This document shows positions 6,864 through 13,236 of a stretch of DNA of 13,236 nucleotides, piece by piece. A program made the translations under genes and the position numbers. The notes under the pieces were generated by a model, which was given only the letters and a program-made list of their open reading frames with translations, was not told the DNA's origin and searched no databases. Position 1 is the stretch's first letter. Each line of letters opens with the position of its first letter. The stretch comes from an uncultured Bdellovibrio sp. (GTDB taxonomy: Bacteria > Bdellovibrionota > Bdellovibrionia > Bdellovibrionales > Bdellovibrionaceae): contig NZ_CAMLDV010000096.1 of NCBI RefSeq assembly GCF_946478835.1, forward strand, positions 1-13,236. Direction: 5' to 3'.

Positions 6864-9455
6864 CTATTGCTCCTTCTTAGGATAAAGAACTTCACATTGG
6901 TCGTTACTAGGACGAACGACACCTTGGGACATGTCTTTTAAATAATAGAAAATCGCATAACCGATATTAAAAGCGGCACGATCGAGCCACGCTTCCACTC
7001 TTTCTGGATACAACGGCTTATTGGTGTTGGGATTAAACGCCAGATCTGGATGCCCTGGATGCAAGTTGTTCACAAAACAGACCTTGTTAAAGATCTCGTG
7101 ATCCATAAAGACCGGAGACGAAGTTTTCGCTGTCGAAATCTGATTGAGACACTTCTCACGCATTTGATTTAGCATCTGACCGCCGTGTTTCCCGACGAAG
7201 CTTGAAAGCTCTGGCGGGAATTGCACGCGCGTTCCTTCCATGGCCATCCAGAATAGATACTGAGGCGCATAGTTCTTTCCACCGCTATCAAATGTTTTTA
7301 AATTTTCTCCGCGTTTACCAAACATGCCATTGGCAAGATCGGCCACACGGACACTGCCACCAGACCACTGCATAATTCCGCGTGCTAAAGATGAATTTCC
7401 ATCCGCGTTCGGTCCATGGCACTTCATACAAGACGTACGGAAGTACCAAGACCCTGGGGTCGAATAGTAAACTTCACCAAACGGACGTTTCGGTTGCGTG
7501 CCCTTCATCATCCAAGGGCGTTGCTCTTCTTTAGGAAGATTTTTTTCCGGGAAGCTGCAAATATCTTTTTTATTCCAATAGCCGACAGGAATTTCCTGTG
7601 TGATGGCTTTTTCTAACTCGGGTGTTAACTCAAGACTGCGGAACTTGGCCGGCATTCCTGAAGTCGGATCATTCCAATCTGATCTTCTAGGCACAAACAC
7701 GTCACTGGTTGAGACCGTGAAATCTTGGTCGATCCACTTAAAGTCATTTTCTTTTTTGCACGTCGGCTCCCAAATTTCGGCCGCCTGTTCGCTTTCAAAA
7801 CTGCGCACCCATTTACCCATGATGCGCAAAATACCGCAGTCAGGACCACCTGGCGTATTCATCGGCATTTGACTTGTTAAACCCAGTTGTTGAGACGAAT
7901 CGGCCACTTTTCTCCAGATATGGCTTTGATCTAAATCTCCATTTTGATGAACGATCAAACGAGACGGAATCTGTGTTGAACGTGTTTTCGTATTAAAGGA
8001 GAATACCGCACCCGCCGTGAGATTCAGCGTAATGCCATTTTCTTTTGTGAACGCAAGACCATTGGAGTTGTGACAGTGAGCACAGTTACCGACCATGTAT
8101 CCGGCAGCACGCATTTCATAAATATTGCGCGCGACACTTGTCCCGGTTTTTTCTAAGATCGGCCATTCACGCTCAACAGGAGCATTTTCAATAAAACCGT
8201 AACTTTTAAGACGCTCGACTTGAGTTAAATCAGAATATTGCACCGGCTCCTCACGTCCCGCATCACCGATTGTTCTGCGATGAAGTTGCAGAGGAGAAAA
8301 TCCAATAACAAAGTTCTGACCTTGCGAACCCATGTGGCAATCAATACAGCGCTGACTGCCTGGAATGGCATAATTGCGCACTTTTTTTGCGACTTCATCC
8401 ACAGTCACCGTAAAGACAGTGTCCTTAAACGGAGTTCCATCACGGTACGGAGTTTCCACAAGAGTCGCGGTTTGTTCGGAGTCGTCCCACTTGTAAGCTC
8501 CAAAAAGACTTTTTTGCCAAGGTTTGCGTACAACAATAATGCGCGTCTCGATACGCTTGTAGCGAGTTTTCCCATTGGCCATTTTAATTTTTTTATAAAA
8601 GAATTTATAAAGGCGCGTGTTCTCGGGCATATCAAAGAAGTTTTCTTGGCCTTCGATATACTTTGCCTTTTGACGAACAAGCTTTAAACCTTCGAGTTTC
8701 ATTGGCAGATGAATCCAACGGCCTTTGCCATTGTTATCAGCCCACAAAGGATATTCCACGGTGTAAGCCACCGTTCCTTTTTTCGCGAGTTCATAAGCAT
8801 CTAAAGAAAATAAATCCGTGTCACAAAGATTTTGCGGCAATTTTTCCATGCTCGCAAATTCACGGTCTTTCCAATAATCAAAGCCGATGATTTCTGAATT
8901 CGGTGTGCAGTTTCCACTTTGACTGCCTCGGAAGCGAGGTTTACGTGGAGCTTCAGGTGGAGCATTGGGATCTAAAGAAAAACTGCCCTCAGGTTTTCCT
9001 GCGGCAACCCAAGCTTGAATCTTTTTTCCTAAACTAATAAAAGCCTCTGGATTTTTTTGACGACGATCCGTCGGAGGCATGCGCTTGTCGGGATCTGCGT
9101 GGAAAATATATTCAGTGACTTTATCCGCGATTTCTACAAAGCCCGGATAAAACTGTGTTTTTCCTGCGATGGTTCTCACTTCGCCACGATAGGAATCAAT
9201 GTACGAAAAGCCCCCGCTTTGTGCGGGAGCCTGATGGCAACTCATGCAGGCAGAGTTAATTCCATCGCGGAGGTCGCCGAAACTAACAAGGCCAGTGCCT
9301 TTTCCACCTTCATACTCGATTTCGTCATAACTGTATGTCTTATCGGTATTCGGGCATTGCATTGCTCTTAAAGGGTCTTGCTCCCCGGGAGCGTATTTTC
9401 CTCCGCAGGAAGCAAGCGTGAACAATGAGATAAGCAGAAGTGTGAGTTGCTTCAC
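6864..9455 (-). CDS. large tetraheme c-type lipoprotein with HNE_0200-like central region
   Basis: This 863-residue protein starts at GTG (9455-9453) with AAGGTG six bases upstream. A lipoprotein signal ends in lipobox LASC (Cys17, then Gly-Gly). Four heme sites are visible: CMSCH (70-74), CIDCH (370-374), CAHCH (458-462) and CMKCH (676-680). An N-terminal module (about 60-156) carries heme 1 and a likely Met126 ligand in RMPP. The middle (about 205-565) contains PLWADNNGKGRWIHLP, an RIETRIIV strand and the NCAHCH segment, and resembles the HNE_0200/SO_2930 family (TIGR03806) of heme-containing hypothetical proteins. The C-terminal part (about 640-863) carries heme 4 and several free cysteines. 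The hemes are far apart in sequence, so whether they form one chain depends on the fold. It is the largest product of the operon and a candidate electron-transfer or oxidoreductase subunit; the reaction is unknown. The heme sites and lipobox are certain, the family match moderately so. Confidence 0.85.
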   Translation of the reverse strand: MKQLTLLLISLFTLASCGGKYAPGEQDPLRAMQCPNTDKTYSYDEIEYEGGKGTGLVSFGDLRDGINSACMSCHQAPAQSGGFSYIDSYRGEVRTIAGKTQFYPGFVEIADKVTEYIFHADPDKRMPPTDRRQKNPEAFISLGKKIQAWVAAGKPEGSFSLDPNAPPEAPRKPRFRGSQSGNCTPNSEIIGFDYWKDREFASMEKLPQNLCDTDLFSLDAYELAKKGTVAYTVEYPLWADNNGKGRWIHLPMKLEGLKLVRQKAKYIEGQENFFDMPENTRLYKFFYKKIKMANGKTRYKRIETRIIVVRKPWQKSLFGAYKWDDSEQTATLVETPYRDGTPFKDTVFTVTVDEVAKKVRNYAIPGSQRCIDCHMGSQGQNFVIGFSPLQLHRRTIGDAGREEPVQYSDLTQVERLKSYGFIENAPVEREWPILEKTGTSVARNIYEMRAAGYMVGNCAHCHNSNGLAFTKENGITLNLTAGAVFSFNTKTRSTQIPSRLIVHQNGDLDQSHIWRKVADSSQQLGLTSQMPMNTPGGPDCGILRIMGKWVRSFESEQAAEIWEPTCKKENDFKWIDQDFTVSTSDVFVPRRSDWNDPTSGMPAKFRSLELTPELEKAITQEIPVGYWNKKDICSFPEKNLPKEEQRPWMMKGTQPKRPFGEVYYSTPGSWYFRTSCMKCHGPNADGNSSLARGIMQWSGGSVRVADLANGMFGKRGENLKTFDSGGKNYAPQYLFWMAMEGTRVQFPPELSSFVGKHGGQMLNQMREKCLNQISTAKTSSPVFMDHEIFNKVCFVNNLHPGHPDLAFNPNTNKPLYPERVEAWLDRAAFNIGYAIFYYLKDMSQGVVRPSNDQCEVLYPKKEQ

Positions 9456-9468
9456 TTAAAACACCTTA

Positions 9469-10290
9469 TTAATCAAGAGTGACGAAATCGTGGTCTTGAA
9501 CGATAGGATCAAGGAAGGAACGATCCAAAAGTTGCTCAAGAAGTTGCGCTTCCGCTTTGTTTGGAGTGCGTGCACCAGAAGCTTCATAAACAAACAACTT
9601 ACGAGAAAGTGGGTAAGTCGCATTACGGATTGTTCCCGCTGTCGGAGCTACGTAAGCAGTTCCTGTAGAAGAAATCGCCAATTCACGGTTGTGTTCGTTC
9701 TTACCGCTCAAACCTGCGTAACCGATAGCATCCACATCCGTTGCTGTTTTTTCAGCGATATCAGCCGTTTCGTGAACGATTGTAACGCAAGCGCCGAATT
9801 TTTTAACGCCAACCAATGTTTTGAAAGTGTCTGTTGTTCCAGACAAGTCATCACGGCGGAAAGCATTGATCGCACCTGATTTACCAGAACCTGGGACTTG
9901 CGCCCAAGAAGTGATTTCACAAGAGAAAATACGAGCCAAAGTGTTCAAATCCAAACCTGGAGTGCCGTTTGTACCGTTAACAAAAACAGAAACGCCATCC
10001 AAAGCGATCACGTGTTCCACAGGAGTGACACCTGCCGCTTGTGCTTGAGCAATAGCTTCAGGTTTCATTGGACGAGACATCGGAGCGATACCGATTTCGC
10101 CATTCACCAAAGCTTTTTCACCAACGCTTGAACCACCACCAACATAACCGATGGATTGATCAAGACCAGCCGCGATAATAGCGTCTGTCATCACTCCACC
10201 AAGAGTGTCAGAGCCAGAGAACAAATGTTTAGATTGAGCGAATGATGCTGAAGAAATCAGCAAAGCCACCGCTAAAACGGAATATTTCAT
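9469..10290 (-). CDS. PstS-like periplasmic substrate-binding protein
   Basis: This 273-residue protein has a signal peptide (1-18, SFA before Gln19) and the fold signature of PstS-type phosphate-binding proteins: GSDTLGG near the N terminus (26-32), a GGGSSVGEKAL...GEIGIAPMSRPM stretch (51-75), LDGVSVFVN (98-105) and FRRDDLSGTTDTF (144-156), which matches the R-x-x-SGT anion-binding motif. It is shorter than E. coli PstS (about 320 mature residues) and ends soon after the last lobe. No pstC, pstA or pstB is nearby, so it may act as a stand-alone binding or signalling protein rather than as part of an ABC importer. The start is set by AAGGAGAG four bases before the ATG. The codon choice (many GGT, CGT and GCT codons) looks optimised, hinting at high expression. 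It is the first gene of the six-gene envelope operon, 13 bases before the tetraheme gene. Confidence 0.85.
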   Translation of the reverse strand: MKYSVLAVALLISSASFAQSKHLFSGSDTLGGVMTDAIIAAGLDQSIGYVGGGSSVGEKALVNGEIGIAPMSRPMKPEAIAQAQAAGVTPVEHVIALDGVSVFVNGTNGTPGLDLNTLARIFSCEITSWAQVPGSGKSGAINAFRRDDLSGTTDTFKTLVGVKKFGACVTIVHETADIAEKTATDVDAIGYAGLSGKNEHNRELAISSTGTAYVAPTAGTIRNATYPLSRKLFVYEASGARTPNKAEAQLLEQLLDRSFLDPIVQDHDFVTLD

Positions 10291-10350
10291 GGAACTCTCC
10301 TTTTTTTCTGAGCCATTTCAGATGGCGCGAAATTTAGAAGATTCCAGAGC

Positions 10351-10397
10351 GAATATCACGTTGTGATTCCGCTAAGCTTATGTCAGGACCATGTTGG
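10351..10397 (-). promoter_or_regulatory. operator-like repeats in the envelope-operon leader
   Basis: Three symmetric elements lie in 47 bases upstream of the PstS-like gene. ATCAC-GTT-GTGAT (10355-10367) is a perfect inverted repeat, flanked by GAAT and ATTC so that the symmetry extends with a two-base offset. TAAGCTTA (10373-10380) is palindromic. On the minus strand, CCAACAT (10397-10391), a four-base spacer and CTGACAT (10386-10380) form a direct repeat with the 11-base period of a PHO box; only the second half fits the CTGTCAT consensus well (six of seven). No convincing -35/-10 pair was found here, so this is a candidate control region rather than a defined promoter. Confidence 0.3.
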
Positions 10398-10427
10398 GAA
10401 ATTGTTAAGACCGTCCGCGTAGGACAC

Positions 10428-10459
10428 AAAAAAAGCGGATGTTTTGAGCATCCGCTTTT
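10428..10459 (-). terminator. rho-independent terminator after the ferritin-like gene
   Basis: On the minus strand the GC-rich stem GCGGATG (10455-10449) pairs with CATCCGC (10441-10435) across a 7-base loop, is extended by A-T pairs, and is followed by a run of seven T (10434-10428). It begins about 30 bases after the ferritin-like stop and separates that gene from the envelope operon, so the operon needs its own promoter in the remaining 137 bases. Confidence 0.9.
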
Positions 10460-10487
10460 GAAATACACTATTGTAGATATTTTGATC

Positions 10488-10916
10488 TTAGTTTGTGTCG
10501 AGCATCTTAACGACTTCTTCGATGTGCTCTGTTTCCAAACGGATCATTCCACGGATCATTTCTTCCAAAGCCACATCGTCTTCACAATGTTTCAACACTT
10601 CTTTGTATTTGCTCAAAGCAGCTTCTTCGAAATCCAAGCTTTCTTTAAGTATGTCCAAAACTTTGTGCGTTTTTGTTTCAGGCACAGGTTTTACCTTCAA
10701 AGAGGGATGTCCACCCAATGCAGTGATCTTTTCACCGATCAAAGATGCATGTTGGTAACCTTCGTTGGCTTGTTCGTGAAACCACTTCACGATAGGAATA
10801 CGATTAGGGCCTTTGATCATCAAAGCATAGTGCAGATAACGAACTACACCTGAAATTTCCATTTCGATGATTTCATTAAGAAGAGAAACAACCTTTTTAT
10901 TTTCTTTTGTCGACAT
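10488..10916 (-). CDS. ferritin-like (bacterioferritin-related) iron protein
   Basis: This 142-residue four-helix-bundle protein belongs to the bacterioferritin/ferritin-like group. Aligned by eye with E. coli bacterioferritin, Glu20 (LNEIIEMEI) matches Glu18, Glu52 and His56 (ANEGYQH) stand for Glu51 and His54, Glu97 or Glu98 for Glu94, and Glu128 with His131 (LETEHIE) for Glu127 and His130. The diiron ferroxidase ligands are therefore present. The heme ligand Met52 is not: Gly follows Glu52, so heme binding at the dimer interface is not expected. It likely oxidises and stores iron or limits iron-driven oxidative damage in the cytoplasm. The start at 10916 is preferred because GGAGG lies four to five bases upstream; the open frame extends ten codons further without a ribosome site. 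The 72-base gap to the DJ-1-like gene upstream allows co-transcription or a separate promoter. A strong terminator follows. Confidence 0.85.
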   Translation of the reverse strand: MSTKENKKVVSLLNEIIEMEISGVVRYLHYALMIKGPNRIPIVKWFHEQANEGYQHASLIGEKITALGGHPSLKVKPVPETKTHKVLDILKESLDFEEAALSKYKEVLKHCEDDVALEEMIRGMIRLETEHIEEVVKMLDTN

Positions 10917-10988
10917 TGAGCCTCCAGACAGATCTAAGCAAAACATCTGCTGACGAAGCTCTCAAGCTGAAAATACCCGGAACTCGCC

Positions 10989-11744
10989 TTAGGTCAGAAG
11001 CTTCTGTAAATACTTCGTCGCAAAGAGATGCGCATCGCCGGGCCATCGTGCAGAAAGATAATTGCGATCCTCCACAACGAAACCTCGGTTTAACTTCTCT
11101 GCACTATCACGGAGCAAGGCCATAGACCCCGTCTGAAAATCCGCCGGCGTACGAAGACTTGCCGTCACTTCATCTTCCACCGTTTGCGGATATGTACGGT
11201 AATAATCTTTAAGCCACAAACAAGTCAGCGACCACGCTAACAGCTCCTGGGATTTCAAAAGAGCTGTCGTGGCTCTTCCCCAGAGAACGCTGTGACCATT
11301 GCTCCCAACACTGCGAGATGCCAGCACAACGCCGTGGCAGATGGCGCCCACAAGTTTGTTCATTTCAAAAAAGTTCACGATCACTGATTGCAGCGTTTTA
11401 GACTCCAAATACTCTTTCATCCCCGGAGCGTGACCTCCGGGCAGAAGAACACCATCGTAATCTTCCGCCTTAATATCTTTCCAAGAAATAGGATTCACGA
11501 ATTCAGCACTCGCGATCATGCTACGGTAAGCGGCCTGACCATTTTTATCGGCCACTAGAACTTTCGCCAAAGGCCCTAAACCTTTTCCGGAAATCATGCG
11601 CGGATCGCAAGAAGCGGCTTTTCCATCGGGAGTCGCAAACACCACCTGCACACCCGCTTTGGTAAGAATGCGCCAAGGCACCGCGGATTCGGTGGGATCA
11701 AAGTCAGTGCCGGGAAGAGGGATTAAGACTTTTTTTACGCTCAT
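10989..11744 (-). CDS. DJ-1/PfpI-family protein (class I glutamine amidotransferase-like)
   Basis: This 251-residue cytoplasmic protein has the DJ-1/PfpI fold signature. The nucleophile elbow GAICHG holds Cys136 and His137, and FDPTESAVPW near the N terminus supplies Glu19, the acid that usually lies next to the cysteine. FATPDG (36-41), LLPGGHAPGM (100-109) and the late SARWPGDA (231-238) place it in the subgroup of about 230-250 residues annotated as type 1 glutamine amidotransferase domain proteins, some of which are chaperones or glyoxalase-type stress enzymes. The substrate is not predictable. No Shine-Dalgarno sequence precedes the ATG. Only 24 bases separate it from the T-tract of the regulator's terminator, with TATCCT six bases before the start codon, so the mRNA may be leaderless. 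Its neighbour, the ferritin-like gene, would fit a shared stress role, but that is inference. Confidence 0.85.
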   Translation of the reverse strand: MSVKKVLIPLPGTDFDPTESAVPWRILTKAGVQVVFATPDGKAASCDPRMISGKGLGPLAKVLVADKNGQAAYRSMIASAEFVNPISWKDIKAEDYDGVLLPGGHAPGMKEYLESKTLQSVIVNFFEMNKLVGAICHGVVLASRSVGSNGHSVLWGRATTALLKSQELLAWSLTCLWLKDYYRTYPQTVEDEVTASLRTPADFQTGSMALLRDSAEKLNRGFVVEDRNYLSARWPGDAHLFATKYLQKLLT

Positions 11745-11749
11745 GCTGT

Positions 11750-11768
11750 TAGGATAGCGAAACTTCGC
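11750..11768 (-). promoter_or_regulatory. possible leaderless promoter and palindrome before the DJ-1-like gene
   Basis: On the minus strand TATCCT (11756-11751) stands six bases before the ATG at 11744, at the right distance for transcription to begin at or near the A of the start codon. The 12-base palindrome GCGAA-GT-TTCGC (11768-11757) abuts it and could be an operator. No -35 match is visible 16-18 bases further upstream, so the promoter is tentative. Confidence 0.3.
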
Positions 11769-11797
11769 AAAAAGAAAAGGGAGCTAACGCTCCCTTT
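11769..11797 (-). terminator. rho-independent terminator of the PilR-like regulator gene
   Basis: On the minus strand AAAGGGAGC (11797-11789), a GTTA loop and GCTCCCTTT (11784-11776) form a perfect 9-base-pair stem, followed by TCTTTTT (11775-11769). It begins 28 bases after the regulator's TAA stop. It should isolate the regulator transcript from the DJ-1-like gene. Confidence 0.9.
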
Positions 11798-11825
11798 CAC
11801 AAGAATTAATGTTTCTCTTTAAGAA

Positions 11826-13232
11826 TTATTCATCATCAAGTTCATCATCGCCCACAACACCTAAGTTGTATTTTTCGATGCGATAACGCATAGATCGGAA
11901 GGAAATATGAAGAAGCTTGGCAGCTCTCTTCTTAACCCCACCGGCAGCGTGAATGGCTTTGATGAGCAATTCTTTTTCGATTTGCCCCATCACCTTATCA
12001 AGATCAACACCATCATCACCGATCTCGATTTCGTTTGATGAAGCCATCTTGCGGCCTGAAGACGTATTCACCATTGGAGGCAAAGATTCAGGCAAGATTG
12101 TTGCGCCACCTTCAAGGGCCACGGTGCGCTCGATTAAGTTTTCAAGCTCACGCACGTTACCTGGATAGTCGTACTTCTTTAAGATTTCCATCGCCTCTGT
12201 GCTGATCGCGCCGATGTTTTTCCCCAAGCGCTCGTTGTACTTCTTAAGGAAGTGACCTGCAAGCAAAGGAATATCATCACGACGATCACGAAGACCCGGA
12301 GTTTTAATATTGATAACATTCAAACGATAGAACAAATCTTGACGGAAGCCGCCTTTTTGCACCATCTCTTCAAGATTTCTGTTTGTTGCAGCGATGATAC
12401 GAACATCGACTTTCATGTCATCCGTTGCACCGACTCTGCGAATCACACGCTCTTGAATCGCACGAAGTAATTTTACTTGGATCGTCAGCGGCAACTCACC
12501 GACCTCATCGAGGAACAAGGTTCCGCCGTCAGCCACTTCGAAAAGACCCGCTTTATCAGCCACGGCACCCGTGAAGGAGCCTTTTTTGTGACCGAACATT
12601 TCTGATTCCATCAAGTTCTCAGGAATGGCACCGCAGTTCACTGTCACAAACGGACGGTCTTTCAACGGACCGTTGTAGTGAATCGCTTTTGCTACAACCT
12701 CTTTACCTGTTCCCGACTCCCCCGTGATCAAAACGTTTGTTGGAGTTTGGGAAACTCTTTTCACCATGTCATAGATGGCGTGCATTGCAGGAGAATTTCC
12801 CACCATGTTTTGGAAAGAGTATTCCTTAACGAGTTCTTTTTTAAGAGATCTATTTTCAACTTCAAGATTGCGAGAGCGAAGAGCGTTTTGAATGTTCAAA
12901 CGAACTTCGTCGATCTTAAACGGTTTTGTCAAATAGTCATAAGCACCCATTTTCATCGCCTCAACAGCCGTTTCGGTTGTACCGAAAGCGGTGATCAGCA
13001 TGAACACTGTGTCTGGGTAAGATTCTTTTACGTGTTTTAAAAGTTCAATCCCTGTCACATGAGGCATTTGCAAATCGGAAATGATCATGTCGAAAGTTTT
13101 TTTAGTAAGAAGGTCTTTCGCCTTTTGGCCGTCCTCAGCCAAAGTGACTTCATACCCTTCTTTCTTGAGCATGATCTCTAAAAACTCGCGAATTGATTCT
13201 TCGTCATCGACAACAAGAATTCTCGACTTCAT
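11826..13232 (-). CDS. pilR: PilR-like NtrC-family sigma-54-dependent response regulator
   Basis: This complete 468-residue protein has three domains. The receiver (1-about 120) has the acidic pair Asp10/Glu11, phospho-acceptor Asp53, Thr81 and Lys103. The AAA+ activator domain (about 142-375) has Walker A GESGTGKE (171-178), the sigma-54-contacting loop written GSFTGA (218-223, Ala replaced by Ser), Walker B LFLDEVGEL (Asp242, Glu243), arginine-finger candidates Arg297 and Arg303 in FRQDLFYRL, and YPGNVRELEN (356-365). The C-terminal Fis-type helix-turn-helix (about 430-456) has KKRAAKLLHISFRSMRYRI, close to PilR proteins of deltaproteobacteria, which activate type IV pilin genes. It ends in an acidic tail. 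The partner kinase would be expected upstream, outside the right edge. The ribosome site is also outside, since only four bases precede the ATG. NtrC-family membership is certain; the PilR assignment is likely but could be another AtoC-type regulator. Confidence 0.9.
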   Translation of the reverse strand: MKSRILVVDDEESIREFLEIMLKKEGYEVTLAEDGQKAKDLLTKKTFDMIISDLQMPHVTGIELLKHVKESYPDTVFMLITAFGTTETAVEAMKMGAYDYLTKPFKIDEVRLNIQNALRSRNLEVENRSLKKELVKEYSFQNMVGNSPAMHAIYDMVKRVSQTPTNVLITGESGTGKEVVAKAIHYNGPLKDRPFVTVNCGAIPENLMESEMFGHKKGSFTGAVADKAGLFEVADGGTLFLDEVGELPLTIQVKLLRAIQERVIRRVGATDDMKVDVRIIAATNRNLEEMVQKGGFRQDLFYRLNVINIKTPGLRDRRDDIPLLAGHFLKKYNERLGKNIGAISTEAMEILKKYDYPGNVRELENLIERTVALEGGATILPESLPPMVNTSSGRKMASSNEIEIGDDGVDLDKVMGQIEKELLIKAIHAAGGVKKRAAKLLHISFRSMRYRIEKYNLGVVGDDELDDE

Positions 13233-13236
13233 TTAT

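Noticed and set aside
10917..10946. Ten-codon N-terminal extension of the ferritin-like protein
   Set aside because: GGAGG lies inside this extension and points to the ATG at 10916.
1..13236. tRNA, rRNA, CRISPR array, insertion sequence or prophage
   Set aside because: No cloverleaf, repeated spacer array, transposase or phage gene was recognised on either strand.

Overview
The window looks like chromosomal DNA from a predatory or free-living Gram-negative bacterium of the Bdellovibrionota type (Bdellovibrio-like). This is inferred from moderate GC, strong GGAGG ribosome sites, many small secreted proteins and outer-membrane barrels, a DUF853 ATPase, and a PilR-like sigma-54 activator whose tail matches deltaproteobacterial-type PilR proteins. 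No search was run, so the taxon is a suggestion. Twelve of the thirteen protein genes lie on the minus strand. No tRNA, rRNA, CRISPR array, insertion sequence or prophage signal was seen, and no gene-free stretch exceeds 300 bases.

Left part (1-3317): a ClC chloride channel/antiporter is cut by the left edge and starts at a TTG codon. Upstream of it on the minus strand lie a small secreted four-cysteine protein with a readable promoter and a DUF853/YjgR-type HerA-like ATPase. The only plus-strand gene, another small secreted protein, diverges from the ATPase gene across 161 bases. It runs tail-to-tail into the next operon with one base between the stop codons.

Centre (10290 down to 3319): this is the most unusual part, a tight six-gene cell-envelope operon of about 7 kb. 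In transcription order it encodes a PstS-like periplasmic binding protein, an 863-residue tetraheme c-type lipoprotein with a central HNE_0200-like region, a YceI-like protein, a diheme c-type lipoprotein made of two duplicated modules, an outer-membrane barrel with a single N-terminal CxxCH heme site, and a Porin_5-like outer-membrane porin. Gaps are 13, 2, -4, -4 and 8 bases. Seven heme sites plus two barrels and two lipoproteins suggest an undescribed redox-active envelope assembly. The heme module of the tetraheme protein's N terminus resembles both modules of the diheme protein. The roughly 120-base leader before the operon carries several operator-like inverted repeats and a weak PHO-box-like direct repeat.

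Right part (10488-13232): a ferritin-like protein ends in a strong intrinsic terminator that separates it from the operon. Upstream of it lie a DJ-1/PfpI-family protein, which may be translated from a leaderless mRNA, and a complete PilR-like NtrC-family response regulator with its own strong terminator. The regulator's start lies four bases from the right edge, so its upstream partner, if any, is outside the window.
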